This document shows, piece after piece, positions 32,429-40,621 of a DNA stretch of 64,000 nt (the first letter of the stretch is position 1; every line of letters starts with the position of its first letter). The position numbers and the translations under genes were made by a program. The notes under the pieces were generated by a model. The model saw nothing but the letters and a program-made list of their open reading frames with translations. It ran no database searches and was not told the DNA's origin. Location of the stretch: positions 41,404 to 105,403 of the forward strand of contig NZ_JADBGG010000013.1 of the NCBI RefSeq assembly GCF_014873765.1. The letters are read 5' to 3'. The stretch is from Desulfomicrobium macestii (GTDB taxonomy: Bacteria > Desulfobacterota > Desulfovibrionia > Desulfovibrionales > Desulfomicrobiaceae).

Positions 32429-33151
32429 ATGCATCATCTCTTGAAATTTCCACCCCGAAGCCGTAGCGCCTTCTTTGTCGCCCGCGAGAAACGTTTTCTG
32501 GTCCACGTGCTCCTGGACGGTCGGCCGGTGACGGTGCACACCAACAATTCCGGATCCATGCTCGGGCTGCTGCGCCCCGGCATGGAGGTGTTCATCTCCC
32601 CTGCCGAATCCCCGAAGCGAAAGCTGCCTTACACCCTTGAGCTGGTCCGGCCTGGCGGCGATTGGGTCGGGGTCAACACGTCAACTCCCAACCGCCTGCT
32701 CAAAAAGGCCTGGGAGGCGGCCGCCATGCCGGAGCTTCGCGGATATTCGGAGTTCACTCCGGAGGCGGTGCACGGGGACTCCCGCCTCGATGCCAGGCTT
32801 TCAGGGCCCGCGGGAGAATTCTGGATCGAGGCCAAGAACGTGACCATGGTCGAGGACGGAGTGGCCTGCTTTCCGGACGCGGTCACGGAGCGCGGGCAGA
32901 AGCATCTGCTCGAACTCATGAACCTGGCCCAGAGCGGCGTGCGGGTGGGCGTCTTTCTGGCGGTGCAGCGTCCCGACGGCGGATGCTTCGGGCCGGCGGA
33001 TTTCATAGATCCTCGCTTTGCCGAGCTTTTTTGGATGGCCGTGGGCAAGGGCGTGGAGTTTCTGCCCCACGTCGTGCACGCAAGCCCCGAAGGAATCGCC
33101 CTTGGAGCCCGCTTGTCGCTTGTTTCCCGAAATTCAACCCAATCTGGATAA
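32429..33151 (+). CDS. sfsA: SfsA, sugar fermentation stimulation protein homolog
   Basis: 240 residues. The nuclease-like motif GEFWIEAKNVTMVEDGVACFPDAVTERGQKHL is that of the SfsA family, with conserved Asp in GDSRLD before it and Glu, Lys in the EAKN motif. The N-terminal OB-like part (VHTNNSGSMLGLLRPGMEVFIS) is also typical. The family is annotated as a sugar-fermentation stimulator, but the fold and residues suggest a DNA or RNA endonuclease. The ATG at 32429 is in the usual position; the frame is open far upstream only because it runs antisense through the activator gene. Confidence 0.9.
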   Translation: MHHLLKFPPRSRSAFFVAREKRFLVHVLLDGRPVTVHTNNSGSMLGLLRPGMEVFISPAESPKRKLPYTLELVRPGGDWVGVNTSTPNRLLKKAWEAAAMPELRGYSEFTPEAVHGDSRLDARLSGPAGEFWIEAKNVTMVEDGVACFPDAVTERGQKHLLELMNLAQSGVRVGVFLAVQRPDGGCFGPADFIDPRFAELFWMAVGKGVEFLPHVVHASPEGIALGARLSLVSRNSTQSG

Positions 33152-33157
33152 TCACAC

Positions 33158-34033
33158 ATGAACGATCAGCTTGTCCGCGTCATCTCCGATGAAGCCAATG
33201 TGCGCGCCATGGCCTGCCTGACCACCGCCACCGTGCGCGAGGCCTGCACCCGGCACGCCACCCTTCCGACCGCTTCCGTGGCCCTGGGCCGCGCCATGTC
33301 CGGGGCCGTGCTCCTGGGCGCGCTTCTGAAGGGGCGGCAGCGCGTGGCCCTCAAATTCGAGGGCAATGGTCCGCTGGGCAAGATCGTGGTCGAGGCCGAT
33401 CCCATGTGCCTCGTGCATGGCTACGTGGGCAACCCGGCGGTGGATCTGCCGCTCAAGGACGGGCGCTTCGACATCCCCGGAGCCCTGGGCCGGGCGGGCC
33501 TTTTGACCGTGACCAAGGACTTGCGGCTCAAGGCCCCCTACCAGGGCGTCGTCAATCTCGTGTCGAGCGAAATCGCCGAGGACATCGCCTACTATCTGAC
33601 CGATTCGGAGCAGACGCCCTCGGCCATGGGCCTGACCACAATCCCCGACGATCGCGGCGGAATCGCCGTGGCCGGGGGATTTCTGATTCAGTCCCTGCCT
33701 CCGGCCAACGAGGAAGCCCTTGATGCCCTGATGCGGCGGATAAAGGCCCTTCCGCCCCTGGCCAAGATGCTTCTGGAAGGCGCGACTCCCAAAGAGGTGC
33801 TGGACAGAATTTTCGGGGACATCCCCTTTGAAATTCTCGGGCATCAGGATGTGGCCTTCCATTGCGGCTGTTCCCGCGATCGCATCGAGCAGGCCCTCAT
33901 CACCCTTGGCGTGGAAGAAATCAAAAGCCTCGCCGAGCAGGGCGAAGACACCGTCATCACCTGTGAATTCTGCCGGGAACCATACGCATTCACCTCGGAA
34001 GACCTGCGCCGTCTGGCCGAGGAGCGGCATTAG
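33158..34033 (+). CDS. hslO: HslO, redox-regulated chaperone Hsp33
   Basis: 291 residues. The C-terminal zinc-redox switch is complete: HCGCSRDRIEQAL and CEFCREPYAF, giving the CxC and CxxC pairs. The N-terminal chaperone domain has LVRVISDEANVRAMACLTTATVREA and GRALGAVLLGALL-like motifs. Under oxidative stress the cysteines form disulfides and release zinc, which activates the holdase in the cytoplasm. It lies six bases behind sfsA and is likely cotranscribed. Confidence 0.95.
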   Translation: MNDQLVRVISDEANVRAMACLTTATVREACTRHATLPTASVALGRAMSGAVLLGALLKGRQRVALKFEGNGPLGKIVVEADPMCLVHGYVGNPAVDLPLKDGRFDIPGALGRAGLLTVTKDLRLKAPYQGVVNLVSSEIAEDIAYYLTDSEQTPSAMGLTTIPDDRGGIAVAGGFLIQSLPPANEEALDALMRRIKALPPLAKMLLEGATPKEVLDRIFGDIPFEILGHQDVAFHCGCSRDRIEQALITLGVEEIKSLAEQGEDTVITCEFCREPYAFTSEDLRRLAEERH

Positions 34034-34151
34034 AAGCAAAATGCCTCCGGCGGGCAGGAAGCGCGCCCCTTGCACCCCGGTTGGGCCTGACTATCCTGCT
34101 GGAAAAGGCATGGATCCATGCGCGGCCGCTCTTTCCGGCGAAGTTCACCGG

Positions 34152-34177
34152 TCATCCCCGCGCAGGCGGGGATCCAT
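34152..34177. repeat. REP-like palindrome
   Basis: TCATCCCCGCGCAGGCGGGG followed by ATCC. The core CCCCGC/GCGGGG forms a short hairpin. Closely related copies are at 34213-34236 and 62480-62504, and a variant is inside the element at 2820-2845. Confidence 0.75.
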
Positions 34178-34212
34178 GGCCTGGGGCGCAGTCGAACTGA
34201 TCAGTACCGAAG

Positions 34213-34236
34213 TCATTCCCGCGCAGGCGGGAATCC
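34213..34236. repeat. REP-like palindrome, second copy
   Basis: TCATTCCCGCGCAGGCGGGA followed by ATCC. The central CCCGC/GCGGG stem and flanks match the copy at 34152 with compensating changes (CCCC to TCCC and GGGG to GGGA), which argues that the structure itself is preserved. Confidence 0.75.
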
Positions 34237-34278
34237 TGTCTTTGGGGTGGTGGGGCCAAGAAACGTGAAAATGGGATA

Positions 34279-34314
34279 TGAAAAAGGCCGCTCTCCTTTA
34301 CGGAAAGCGGCCTT
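34279..34314 (-). terminator. Terminator of the purine-nikR-folE2 gene run
   Basis: A nine-pair stem (AAGGCCGCT / AGCGGCCTT, 34284-34314) followed in the minus direction by five T residues. It lies 24 bases behind the flagellar rod-like gene. Confidence 0.85.
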
Positions 34315-34337
34315 GCTGTCTTGTATGCCAAAAAAAA

Positions 34338-34709
34338 TCAGACCATCATGTTGATGATCACGCCGGTCATGTCCAGCTGGGTGTGCAGGGCGGCCGCGTT
34401 GGCGGCGAAGGCGTGTTCGTTTTCGATCATCTGCACCATTTCCGTGGCCAGGTCGGTGTTTGATCCTTCGACCAGCATTTCTTCGTAGCGCAGCCCCTCG
34501 TCGGTCTCGACGTACTCCCCGCCCGGCACCAGTGGCCCGGCGGCGGTGTTTTCATAGACATCCTGAACCTGAACGCCCTGGCCATTCGGGCCGGTCTCGA
34601 ATTCGACCCGGCTGGAACGAAAGCCGTTCGTGTTCATGTTGGCCACGTTGTCGGCCGCGACCTGCTGGGAAAAACTGATGGCCTGCATGGCCTGAACATT
34701 TTCCATCAT
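34338..34709 (-). CDS. Orphan flagellar rod/hook-like protein
   Basis: 123 residues. The N-terminal part (MQAISFSQQVAADNVANMNTNGFRSS) is the coiled-coil ANVxTxGF motif of flagellar rod and hook proteins (FlgC/FlgG type), and the C-terminal part (SNTDLATEMVQMIENEHAFAANAAAL) is the matching helical arm. The middle domain is nearly absent, so the protein is about the length of FlgC, or a bit shorter. No other flagellar gene is near. It follows folE2 by 18 bases and ends the operon. It may be a true rod part encoded away from the main loci or a repurposed relative. Confidence 0.78.
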   Translation of the reverse strand: MMENVQAMQAISFSQQVAADNVANMNTNGFRSSRVEFETGPNGQGVQVQDVYENTAAGPLVPGGEYVETDEGLRYEEMLVEGSNTDLATEMVQMIENEHAFAANAAALHTQLDMTGVIINMMV

Positions 34710-34727
34710 GACGCACCTCCAATCAAT

Positions 34728-35546
34728 TTATCTAACGCGGGCGGGACTTCCGTCAAGGCCTGCGTGGCCTGCGTCGGCGTCCATCTGGTCGATGCAGGCG
34801 TAGGCGCTGTGGTTGTGGATGGATTCAAACGATTCCACCTCGACCCTGAATCCGTTTACCTTGGGATGTGCGGCCAGCCGCGCCGCCGCGCCGCGAACCA
34901 CATCCTCCACGAAGGTCGGGGCGGCGAAGGCCGTTTCGGTCACGTATTTCTCGTCCTCGCGCTTCAAAAGGGCGTAGACAGGGGAAGATCCGGATTCCTG
35001 CGCGATGGCGATGAGATCCTCAAGCCAGAGCATGCCCAGGCACTGCGCCTCGATGCGGACCATGGCCCGCTGGCTGTGGGCGCCTTCGCGGGAGATCGCC
35101 TTGGAGCACGGGCACACGGTCATGACCGGCACCTCCACGCCCAGCATCAGGCTGACCTCGCCGTCGCGAAGCACACCGCGCAGAAAGCATGAATAATCCA
35201 TGAGCGCGGGGCTGCCCGTGACCGGAGCGCGCTGTTCCATGAAGTAGGTGAAAAGAAAGCACAGGTGCGAGCTTTGGGCGTGCAGCCGGTCGCGCAGGTC
35301 GAGGAGCAGATTCTTGCAGCTGTCCGCGTCCAGGGTCTTGTCCATGTCACGCAGGGCTTCCAGGAACCTGCTCATGTGCGTGCCCTTGAATTCGGCAGGC
35401 AGGTCCACGCTCAAATCCACCCGCGCCACGGTGTGCAGGCGTCCCTTGGCCCGGTCGCGCACGGTCAGGGGGATGGACAGGTTTTTGACCCCCACACGGT
35501 CGATGCGCAGGGCCACATCCGCCGGGCCGCTCTGTACGTCGCGCAT
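34728..35546 (-). CDS. folE2: FolE2, GTP cyclohydrolase IB
   Basis: 272 residues. The signature [22 protein letters not shown], with the active-site Cys and the GAHSQR motif, is that of FolE2 (formerly DUF198), the type IB enzyme that converts GTP to dihydroneopterin triphosphate for folates. Unlike FolE it does not depend strictly on zinc. The start ATG shares one base with the nikR stop (TGATG). Its neighbour nikR and the guanine salvage gene upstream make it part of a metal- and purine-linked set (inference). Confidence 0.92.
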   Translation of the reverse strand: MRDVQSGPADVALRIDRVGVKNLSIPLTVRDRAKGRLHTVARVDLSVDLPAEFKGTHMSRFLEALRDMDKTLDADSCKNLLLDLRDRLHAQSSHLCFLFTYFMEQRAPVTGSPALMDYSCFLRGVLRDGEVSLMLGVEVPVMTVCPCSKAISREGAHSQRAMVRIEAQCLGMLWLEDLIAIAQESGSSPVYALLKREDEKYVTETAFAAPTFVEDVVRGAAARLAAHPKVNGFRVEVESFESIHNHSAYACIDQMDADAGHAGLDGSPARVR

Positions 35547-35965
35547 CAGGTCAGGTCCTGGCCGGTGGTGGCCAGATTGAGTTTGCCGTGCTTCACGCCC
35601 TTGGTGGAGATGAGCCGTTCGGCGGTGGCCTTGATCTCCTGCCCCGGGCCCCGCAGAATGAGCACTTCCATGCAGTTGTGATGGTCGAGATGGATATGCA
35701 GGGACGTGACGATGACGTCCAGCGATGAATGCTGGATTTCGGTCATCTTCTGCGCCAGATCGGAGTGATGGTGGTCATAAACCAGGGTCAGGGTGCCGAC
35801 CATCTCCTTGTTCAGGTCTTCCCATTCCTTCTGCACCAGGGTGCCTCTGATAAGGTCGCGTATGGCCTCGGAGCGCGTCTGATAGCAGCGTTCCTCGCAC
35901 AGCGCGTCGAATTTTTCCAGAAGATCCGAGTCCAGGGAGACTCCAAAACGAATAGTCTGACCCAT
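35546..35965 (-). CDS. nikR: NikR, nickel-responsive regulator
   Basis: 139 residues. A ribbon-helix-helix DNA-binding domain ([23 protein letters not shown]...[10 protein letters not shown]) precedes an ACT-like metal domain. The nickel ligands can be followed: His in IQHSSLDV, the pair in LHIHLD and Cys in HHNCMEVL. NikR represses nickel uptake and, in some bacteria, hydrogenase or urease genes. A sulfate reducer with NiFe hydrogenase needs nickel. Here the gene sits between a methyltransferase and folE2 rather than beside a nickel transporter, which is unusual. Confidence 0.93.
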   Translation of the reverse strand: MGQTIRFGVSLDSDLLEKFDALCEERCYQTRSEAIRDLIRGTLVQKEWEDLNKEMVGTLTLVYDHHHSDLAQKMTEIQHSSLDVIVTSLHIHLDHHNCMEVLILRGPGQEIKATAERLISTKGVKHGKLNLATTGQDLT

Positions 35966-35974
35966 TTTTCCTCC

Positions 35975-36637
35975 TTAAATCGCTAAAGGGCGGGAGAGTT
36001 CCCACACGTTGACCGTCATGCGAGCCTGGTCAAAGGGGACCACTTCCCGGCTCTGATTCCTGACCCGCCAGCCCCGGCGGGAAAACCTGGACCACACCGT
36101 GCTCGACACGGTCCGTTCGGGATCGCCGAACCAGACCTTGCCGCCCGGAGCCAGGCTGCACAGCAAAAGATTTTCCAAGGGTTCGAAAAACCGCTGCTCG
36201 TAAAAAATGTCGCCGCCCCAGATACGGTCGAAGCTTGCCGGCGCAAGGCCCGGTTTGTTCCAGTCCATGCGCACCCAAAGTGGCGAAGGGACGGAATTGA
36301 TGCGGGCGTTTCGGGCCGCGAAGTGCAGGGCGCCGTGCTCGTAATCCATCCCGACGACGCGTGCGCCGAGGTTTGCGGCCACAAGGGCGGACAAGCCAAG
36401 GCCACAGCCCAGATCCAGGCATCTGTGTCCGGCCAGCTCCTGCCGGGCCAGCCAGCCGCAGAGGGCCAGGGTGGCGGGCCAGAGTTCCACCCAGTAGGGG
36501 ATGTGCTCTTCGGCCTTAGGGTCGTCCTCGTCCATGGATTGCCAGAGGGATTCAAGGTCCGCCGGGCGCTCCAGGGTCCAGGTCCTGCCGGCGGCGGTCA
36601 CCTTGAGCTGTCCGTTGGGCTCGGAGGTTTCAGTCAT
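35975..36637 (-). CDS. Class I SAM-dependent methyltransferase
   Basis: 220 residues. The SAM-binding motif CLDLGCGLGLSALVAANLGARVVGMDYE and the N-terminal WPATLALCGWLARQ resemble the METTL/ nicotinamide N-methyltransferase-like family (Nnt1), a broad group that methylates lysines or small molecules. The acceptor cannot be told from the sequence. It overlaps the ATPase gene of the purine transporter by eight bases and is read from the same transcript, so a nucleobase-related or housekeeping role is open. The start could be one of several Met codons. Confidence 0.8.
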   Translation of the reverse strand: MTETSEPNGQLKVTAAGRTWTLERPADLESLWQSMDEDDPKAEEHIPYWVELWPATLALCGWLARQELAGHRCLDLGCGLGLSALVAANLGARVVGMDYEHGALHFAARNARINSVPSPLWVRMDWNKPGLAPASFDRIWGGDIFYEQRFFEPLENLLLCSLAPGGKVWFGDPERTVSSTVWSRFSRRGWRVRNQSREVVPFDQARMTVNVWELSRPLAI

Positions 36638-38132
36638 CGTCGTCGGGCTTCATGCCTGCCATCATCTGTCCGATGCGGTCAACGCGCTGCCGGTCGTCCG
36701 CGGGGAAGGTGTCCACGATGGCCCCTCCATACATGACCGCGACGCGATCAGCCAGAGCCAGGGCCTCGGACAGATCCCCGGTGACGAGCAGTATCCCGGC
36801 CTCTTCGCGGGCCGCGAGCAGCGTGGCCCAGACTTCCTCGATGGCCGAGACGTCAAGGCCCTGGGTGGGCTGCTCCGCGACGATGAGGCGTGGTCTGCGA
36901 TGAAATTCCCGCGCCAGGACCATCTTCTGCAGGTTGCCGCCCGAAAGTTGCCTGGCCTGGCAGTGCACATCGGGTGGGGAGACCTTGAATTGACGGACCA
37001 GATCCTCGGCCACCGCCTTGGCCTTGTCGCGCTGCAACCAGACGGAAGAGCAGTAGCCCTGGCGTGTGGTCAGCAGGAAATTGTCGACCAGATCCATGCC
37101 CCGGCATACGGCTAGGCCCATGCGATCTTCGGGGATGTAGCTCAGGCCGCCCTGCCAGGCCGGTTCGGAGAAGAAGGCCTGCCAGCTCTTGCCGAGCACG
37201 TTGACCTCGCCACTGCGGGGCTCTTTCAGGCCGCACACGACTTCGACCAGATCCTTCTGCCCATTGCCGGCCACGCCGACCACGGCCAGGATTTCGCCCT
37301 GTCTCAGGCTGAGGGAGACGTCCAACAAGGTTTCCGTGCCGACATCCTGCATGCGCAGCACGTTCTGTCGCAGCTCCATGGGTTCGCGGTGCACTTCCAG
37401 CAGCACTTCCCGGCCGACCATGCGCCGGGCCAGGTCGGCCGGTGAATGCACGTCGCCGGCCGGAAGCTCGTCCACCACTTCGCCCCGGCGCAGGATGGCG
37501 ATCTCGTCGGCCAGGGCCATGACTTCGCCCAGCTTGTGGGAGATGTAGACGATGGCCTTGCCCTGGGCCGCCATGCTGCGCAGGGCCGTGAAGAGCTGCT
37601 GCGCCTCCTGGGGCGTGAGCACCGCCGTGGGTTCGTCGAAGATGAGGATGCGGCTTTTGCGTTGCAGGAGCTTCAGGATTTCAACCCGTTGCTTCTCGCC
37701 CATGGACAGGTCCGCCACGCGTGCGGCCGGGTCGATATCCAGGCCAAAACCTTGTGCCAACGTCCGGACTTGCTCGCGCATTTCCCTGGGAGAGAGAAAG
37801 AAGCCCGGCTCCTGGCCCAGGAAGACGTTCTCGGCCACGGTCATGGCCTCCACCAGCATGAAATGCTGATAAACCATGCCGATCCCGGCCCTGATGGCGT
37901 CCTTGGTCGATCGCAGCGCGCTTTCGTGACCGTCGATCAGGATCCGGCCGCTGTCGGGCAGGTAATGCCCGGCCAGGATGGACATGAGCGTGCTCTTGCC
38001 CGCCCCGTTTTCGCCGAGCAGGGCTTTTATCCGACCCGCGTGGATGTCCAGGCTGATGTCGTTGTTGGCCCGGACCGCGCCGAAGACCTTGGTGATACCG
38101 CGCAGACTGACCGCGGCCGTGGAAGCTGACAC
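36630..38132 (-). CDS. Double ATPase of a BMP-type purine nucleoside ABC importer
   Basis: 500 residues with two ABC domains. The first has Walker A GENGAGKST, signature LSMGEKQRVEILK and Walker B LIFDEPTAVLTP. The second has a degenerate Walker A (VVGVAGNGQKDL), signature LSGGNLQKMVLA and Walker B IVAEQPTQGLD, where the usual Asp-Glu is replaced by Glu-Gln. One functional and one degenerate site is common in this sugar-type family (RbsA/NupO-like). It energises the two permeases downstream of the binding protein. It follows the gpt-like gene by three bases. Confidence 0.9.
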   Translation of the reverse strand: MSASTAAVSLRGITKVFGAVRANNDISLDIHAGRIKALLGENGAGKSTLMSILAGHYLPDSGRILIDGHESALRSTKDAIRAGIGMVYQHFMLVEAMTVAENVFLGQEPGFFLSPREMREQVRTLAQGFGLDIDPAARVADLSMGEKQRVEILKLLQRKSRILIFDEPTAVLTPQEAQQLFTALRSMAAQGKAIVYISHKLGEVMALADEIAILRRGEVVDELPAGDVHSPADLARRMVGREVLLEVHREPMELRQNVLRMQDVGTETLLDVSLSLRQGEILAVVGVAGNGQKDLVEVVCGLKEPRSGEVNVLGKSWQAFFSEPAWQGGLSYIPEDRMGLAVCRGMDLVDNFLLTTRQGYCSSVWLQRDKAKAVAEDLVRQFKVSPPDVHCQARQLSGGNLQKMVLAREFHRRPRLIVAEQPTQGLDVSAIEEVWATLLAAREEAGILLVTGDLSEALALADRVAVMYGGAIVDTFPADDRQRVDRIGQMMAGMKPDDDD

Positions 38133-38135
38133 GCC

Positions 38136-38621
38136 TCAGCCCTGCCGCATCCCGGCGATGGGCTGCACGAACTGCGATTCCGTGTCCCACGGAAAGAGGA
38201 TCCAGGTGTCCTGGCTGACCTCGGTGACGAAGGTGTCCACCAGCGGGCGTCCAGCGGGTTTGGCGTAGACGGAGGCGAAGTGAGCCTTGGGCAGCAGTTC
38301 GCGGATGAGCTTGGCCGTGCGGCCGGTGTCGACCAGGTCATCGATGATGAGCCAGCCTTCGCCGTTGCCCTCGATGCCTTTCAAAAGCTTGACCTCGCCC
38401 TTCTGGTTTTTCCAGTCGTAGCTGGACACGCAGATCGTATCCACCAGGCGGATGTCCAGTTCGCGGGCGATGATCGCGGCGGGCACGAGGCCGCCACGGG
38501 TCACGGCGATGATGCCGTTGAAGAAATCCTTGTCCAGGAGACGCCAGGAGAGGGCCTTGGCGTCACGGTGCAGCTGGTCCCAGGAAATGGGGTAGGTGCG
38601 CTGATATCTGTTTTCGGTCAT
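38136..38621 (-). CDS. gpt: Xanthine/guanine phosphoribosyltransferase
   Basis: 161 residues. The PRPP motif [18 protein letters not shown] and the substrate region [11 protein letters not shown] (tail WI.FPW) are those of Gpt. It turns guanine, xanthine and, less well, hypoxanthine into nucleotides using PRPP. Its position between the permeases and ATPase of a nucleoside importer couples uptake to trapping as nucleotide. GTP made this way feeds FolE2 further down the same run. Confidence 0.88.
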   Translation of the reverse strand: MTENRYQRTYPISWDQLHRDAKALSWRLLDKDFFNGIIAVTRGGLVPAAIIARELDIRLVDTICVSSYDWKNQKGEVKLLKGIEGNGEGWLIIDDLVDTGRTAKLIRELLPKAHFASVYAKPAGRPLVDTFVTEVSQDTWILFPWDTESQFVQPIAGMRQG

Positions 38622-38630
38622 AAAGGTATC

Positions 38631-39551
38631 CTATTCAGAAGGTTCCATGTTCACGCCCAGAGCGGCCGGGGCTTGGGTGCGATCGCTGCGCCATGACGAG
38701 AAGGCCAGGGCCGCGATGGTCAACACATAGGGCAGCATGAGCAGGATGGACGAGGGCAACGCCGTGCCCATGGCCTGCAGGCGGAGCTGAAAAGCCATGA
38801 CTCCGCCGAAGAGGTAGGCGCCGATCATGGCGCGGCTCGGGCGCCAGAAGGCGAAGATGACCAGGGCGACGGCGATCCAGCCCCGGCCGGAAGTCAGGCC
38901 GTTGGTCCACAGGTGGGTGTAGGCAAGGCTCAGGTAGCTTCCGCCGAAACCGACCAGCATCCCGCCTCCCAGCAGCGCCGCCCAGCGATACGCCAGAACG
39001 TTCAGGCCGGCGGCCCGTGTTGCGGCGGGACTCTCCCCGGCGGCGCGGATGGCCATGCCCCAGCGGGTGTAGCGGAAGAAGGCCCACAGCAGCGGCGGAA
39101 TGATGTAGGAGAGATAGACCAGGGCGTCCTGCTGGAAGAAGATCGTGCCCAGGCCGGGCAGATCGCCAAGAACGGGCAGGGAAAACTTGTCGAAGCCGGG
39201 GGCGGTGCGGCCGATGTAGGGCGTGCCGAAAAATCCGGCCAGACCCGTGCCGAAAATGGTCAGGGCCAGTCCGGAGACGACCTGGTTGCCCATGAACCAG
39301 ATGCAGACGACGCCGTGCAGCGCGGCCATGCAGGCTCCTGCCAATCCTCCGGCCACGAAGGCCAGCACGGGCGAGCCCGTGTGCAGGGCCGTGAGGAATC
39401 CGACCAGGGCGCCGACCAGCATCATGCCTTCCACGCCGAGGTTCAGGATGCCGCCTTTCTCGGTGAGGATTTCGCCCAGGGTGGCGTACAGGATCGGGGT
39501 CCCGGCCTGAACCGTGGCCGCCAGCAGGGCGAGCAGAATTTCAGGGGTCAT
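38631..39551 (-). CDS. Purine nucleoside ABC importer permease (NupQ-like)
   Basis: 306 residues with about eight to ten hydrophobic segments. The N-terminal ATPILYATLGEILTEKGGILNLGVEGMMLVGAL region, with the EKGGILNLG motif, is typical of the second permease of BMP-type importers (YufQ/NupQ). Its ATG at 39551 overlaps the end of the first permease by four bases; the much longer open frame upstream is an artefact running inside that gene. Confidence 0.9.
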   Translation of the reverse strand: MTPEILLALLAATVQAGTPILYATLGEILTEKGGILNLGVEGMMLVGALVGFLTALHTGSPVLAFVAGGLAGACMAALHGVVCIWFMGNQVVSGLALTIFGTGLAGFFGTPYIGRTAPGFDKFSLPVLGDLPGLGTIFFQQDALVYLSYIIPPLLWAFFRYTRWGMAIRAAGESPAATRAAGLNVLAYRWAALLGGGMLVGFGGSYLSLAYTHLWTNGLTSGRGWIAVALVIFAFWRPSRAMIGAYLFGGVMAFQLRLQAMGTALPSSILLMLPYVLTIAALAFSSWRSDRTQAPAALGVNMEPSE

Positions 39552-40612
39552 CCGATCCTCCGCAGATGCAGACGGTAGCGCGAAAAGAAGCCTCCGGCCA
39601 GCACGGCCAGGAGGATGAAGCCTTCCATGATGGCGCCGAAGGCCGCCGGAATCTGGAGGTCGAGCTGCAGGCTTTCCATGCCCACGCGCAGTCCGGCCAG
39701 GAGGAAGGAGGATACGGCGATGATCAGGGGATTGAGGTTGGCGAGCCAGGCCACGACAATGGCCGTGTAGCCGTAACCGGACATGATGCTCGGTTGCAGG
39801 CGTCCGAGGGTGGCCGAGGCTTCCAGAAAACCGGCCCAACCGGCCAGAGCTCCGCTCACTCCCATGACCAGAATCACCAGTAGGGAGTAGGGCATGCGGG
39901 CGTAGCGGGCCGCGCGGACGTTTTCGCCGCAGGCCCGAAGCTCGAAGCCCAGTCGGGTGGAACGCAGAAAAACCGTCATCAGCACTCCGACAGCCAGGCA
40001 GAGCAGCAGGCCCCAGTTCAGGCGGGTGTCGCCGATGCGCGCGACTACGGCGGCAGGCACGAATTCGCTGGTCATGGGAAAGCCGAAACTGCCCGGATCC
40101 TTCCACGCGCCATAGACGAGATATTCGAGAATCAGGATGCCGACGTAATTGAGCATCAACGTGACGATGATCTCGTTGGTCTTAAGCTTGAGACGCAGCA
40201 CGGCGGGAATGATCCCCCACAGGCTGCCGGTCAGCGAGGCGCAGATCAGCATGGTCGGCAGCAGGGCGTACCAGGGCCAGCCGGGAAAGGTCAGGGCGGC
40301 CCAGGTCGCGCCCACGGCTCCCAGGGCAAACTGGCCTTCCGCTCCGATGTTCCAGATCTGCAGGCGGAAAGTCAGGCCCACGCCAAGGGAACACAGAAAA
40401 ATGGGAATGGCCTTGATCAGGCAGTCCTCAAGGGCATAGCCGGAGCCGAAGGCGCTGTGCACAAGCAGCCACAGGGCGATTGCGGGCGGCTTGCCCTGCA
40501 TGGCCAGGAGCAGACCGCTGACGACAAAAGCCAGGGCGAGGGCTGCCAGAAAAACAAGACAGGAGCCCCACCCAAGGGGCTCCTGTCGTCGTACGGCGCT
40601 GAGTTGAAGCAT
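39548..40612 (-). CDS. Purine nucleoside ABC importer permease (NupP-like)
   Basis: 354 residues. About ten hydrophobic segments; the motif WNIGAEGQFALGA is the hallmark of the first permease of this family (YufP/NupP). It forms the inner membrane channel with the NupQ-like protein. It begins nine bases behind the binding-protein gene. Confidence 0.9.
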   Translation of the reverse strand: MLQLSAVRRQEPLGWGSCLVFLAALALAFVVSGLLLAMQGKPPAIALWLLVHSAFGSGYALEDCLIKAIPIFLCSLGVGLTFRLQIWNIGAEGQFALGAVGATWAALTFPGWPWYALLPTMLICASLTGSLWGIIPAVLRLKLKTNEIIVTLMLNYVGILILEYLVYGAWKDPGSFGFPMTSEFVPAAVVARIGDTRLNWGLLLCLAVGVLMTVFLRSTRLGFELRACGENVRAARYARMPYSLLVILVMGVSGALAGWAGFLEASATLGRLQPSIMSGYGYTAIVVAWLANLNPLIIAVSSFLLAGLRVGMESLQLDLQIPAAFGAIMEGFILLAVLAGGFFSRYRLHLRRIG

Positions 40613-40621
40613 CGAGGGACC

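Larger units (their letters stand above)
34034..34280. other. Intergenic region with two REP-like hairpins
   Basis: About 250 bases between hslO and the minus-strand operon end. It holds two tandem REP-like palindromes (listed separately) and no reading frame or RNA gene that can be supported. Confidence 0.6.
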
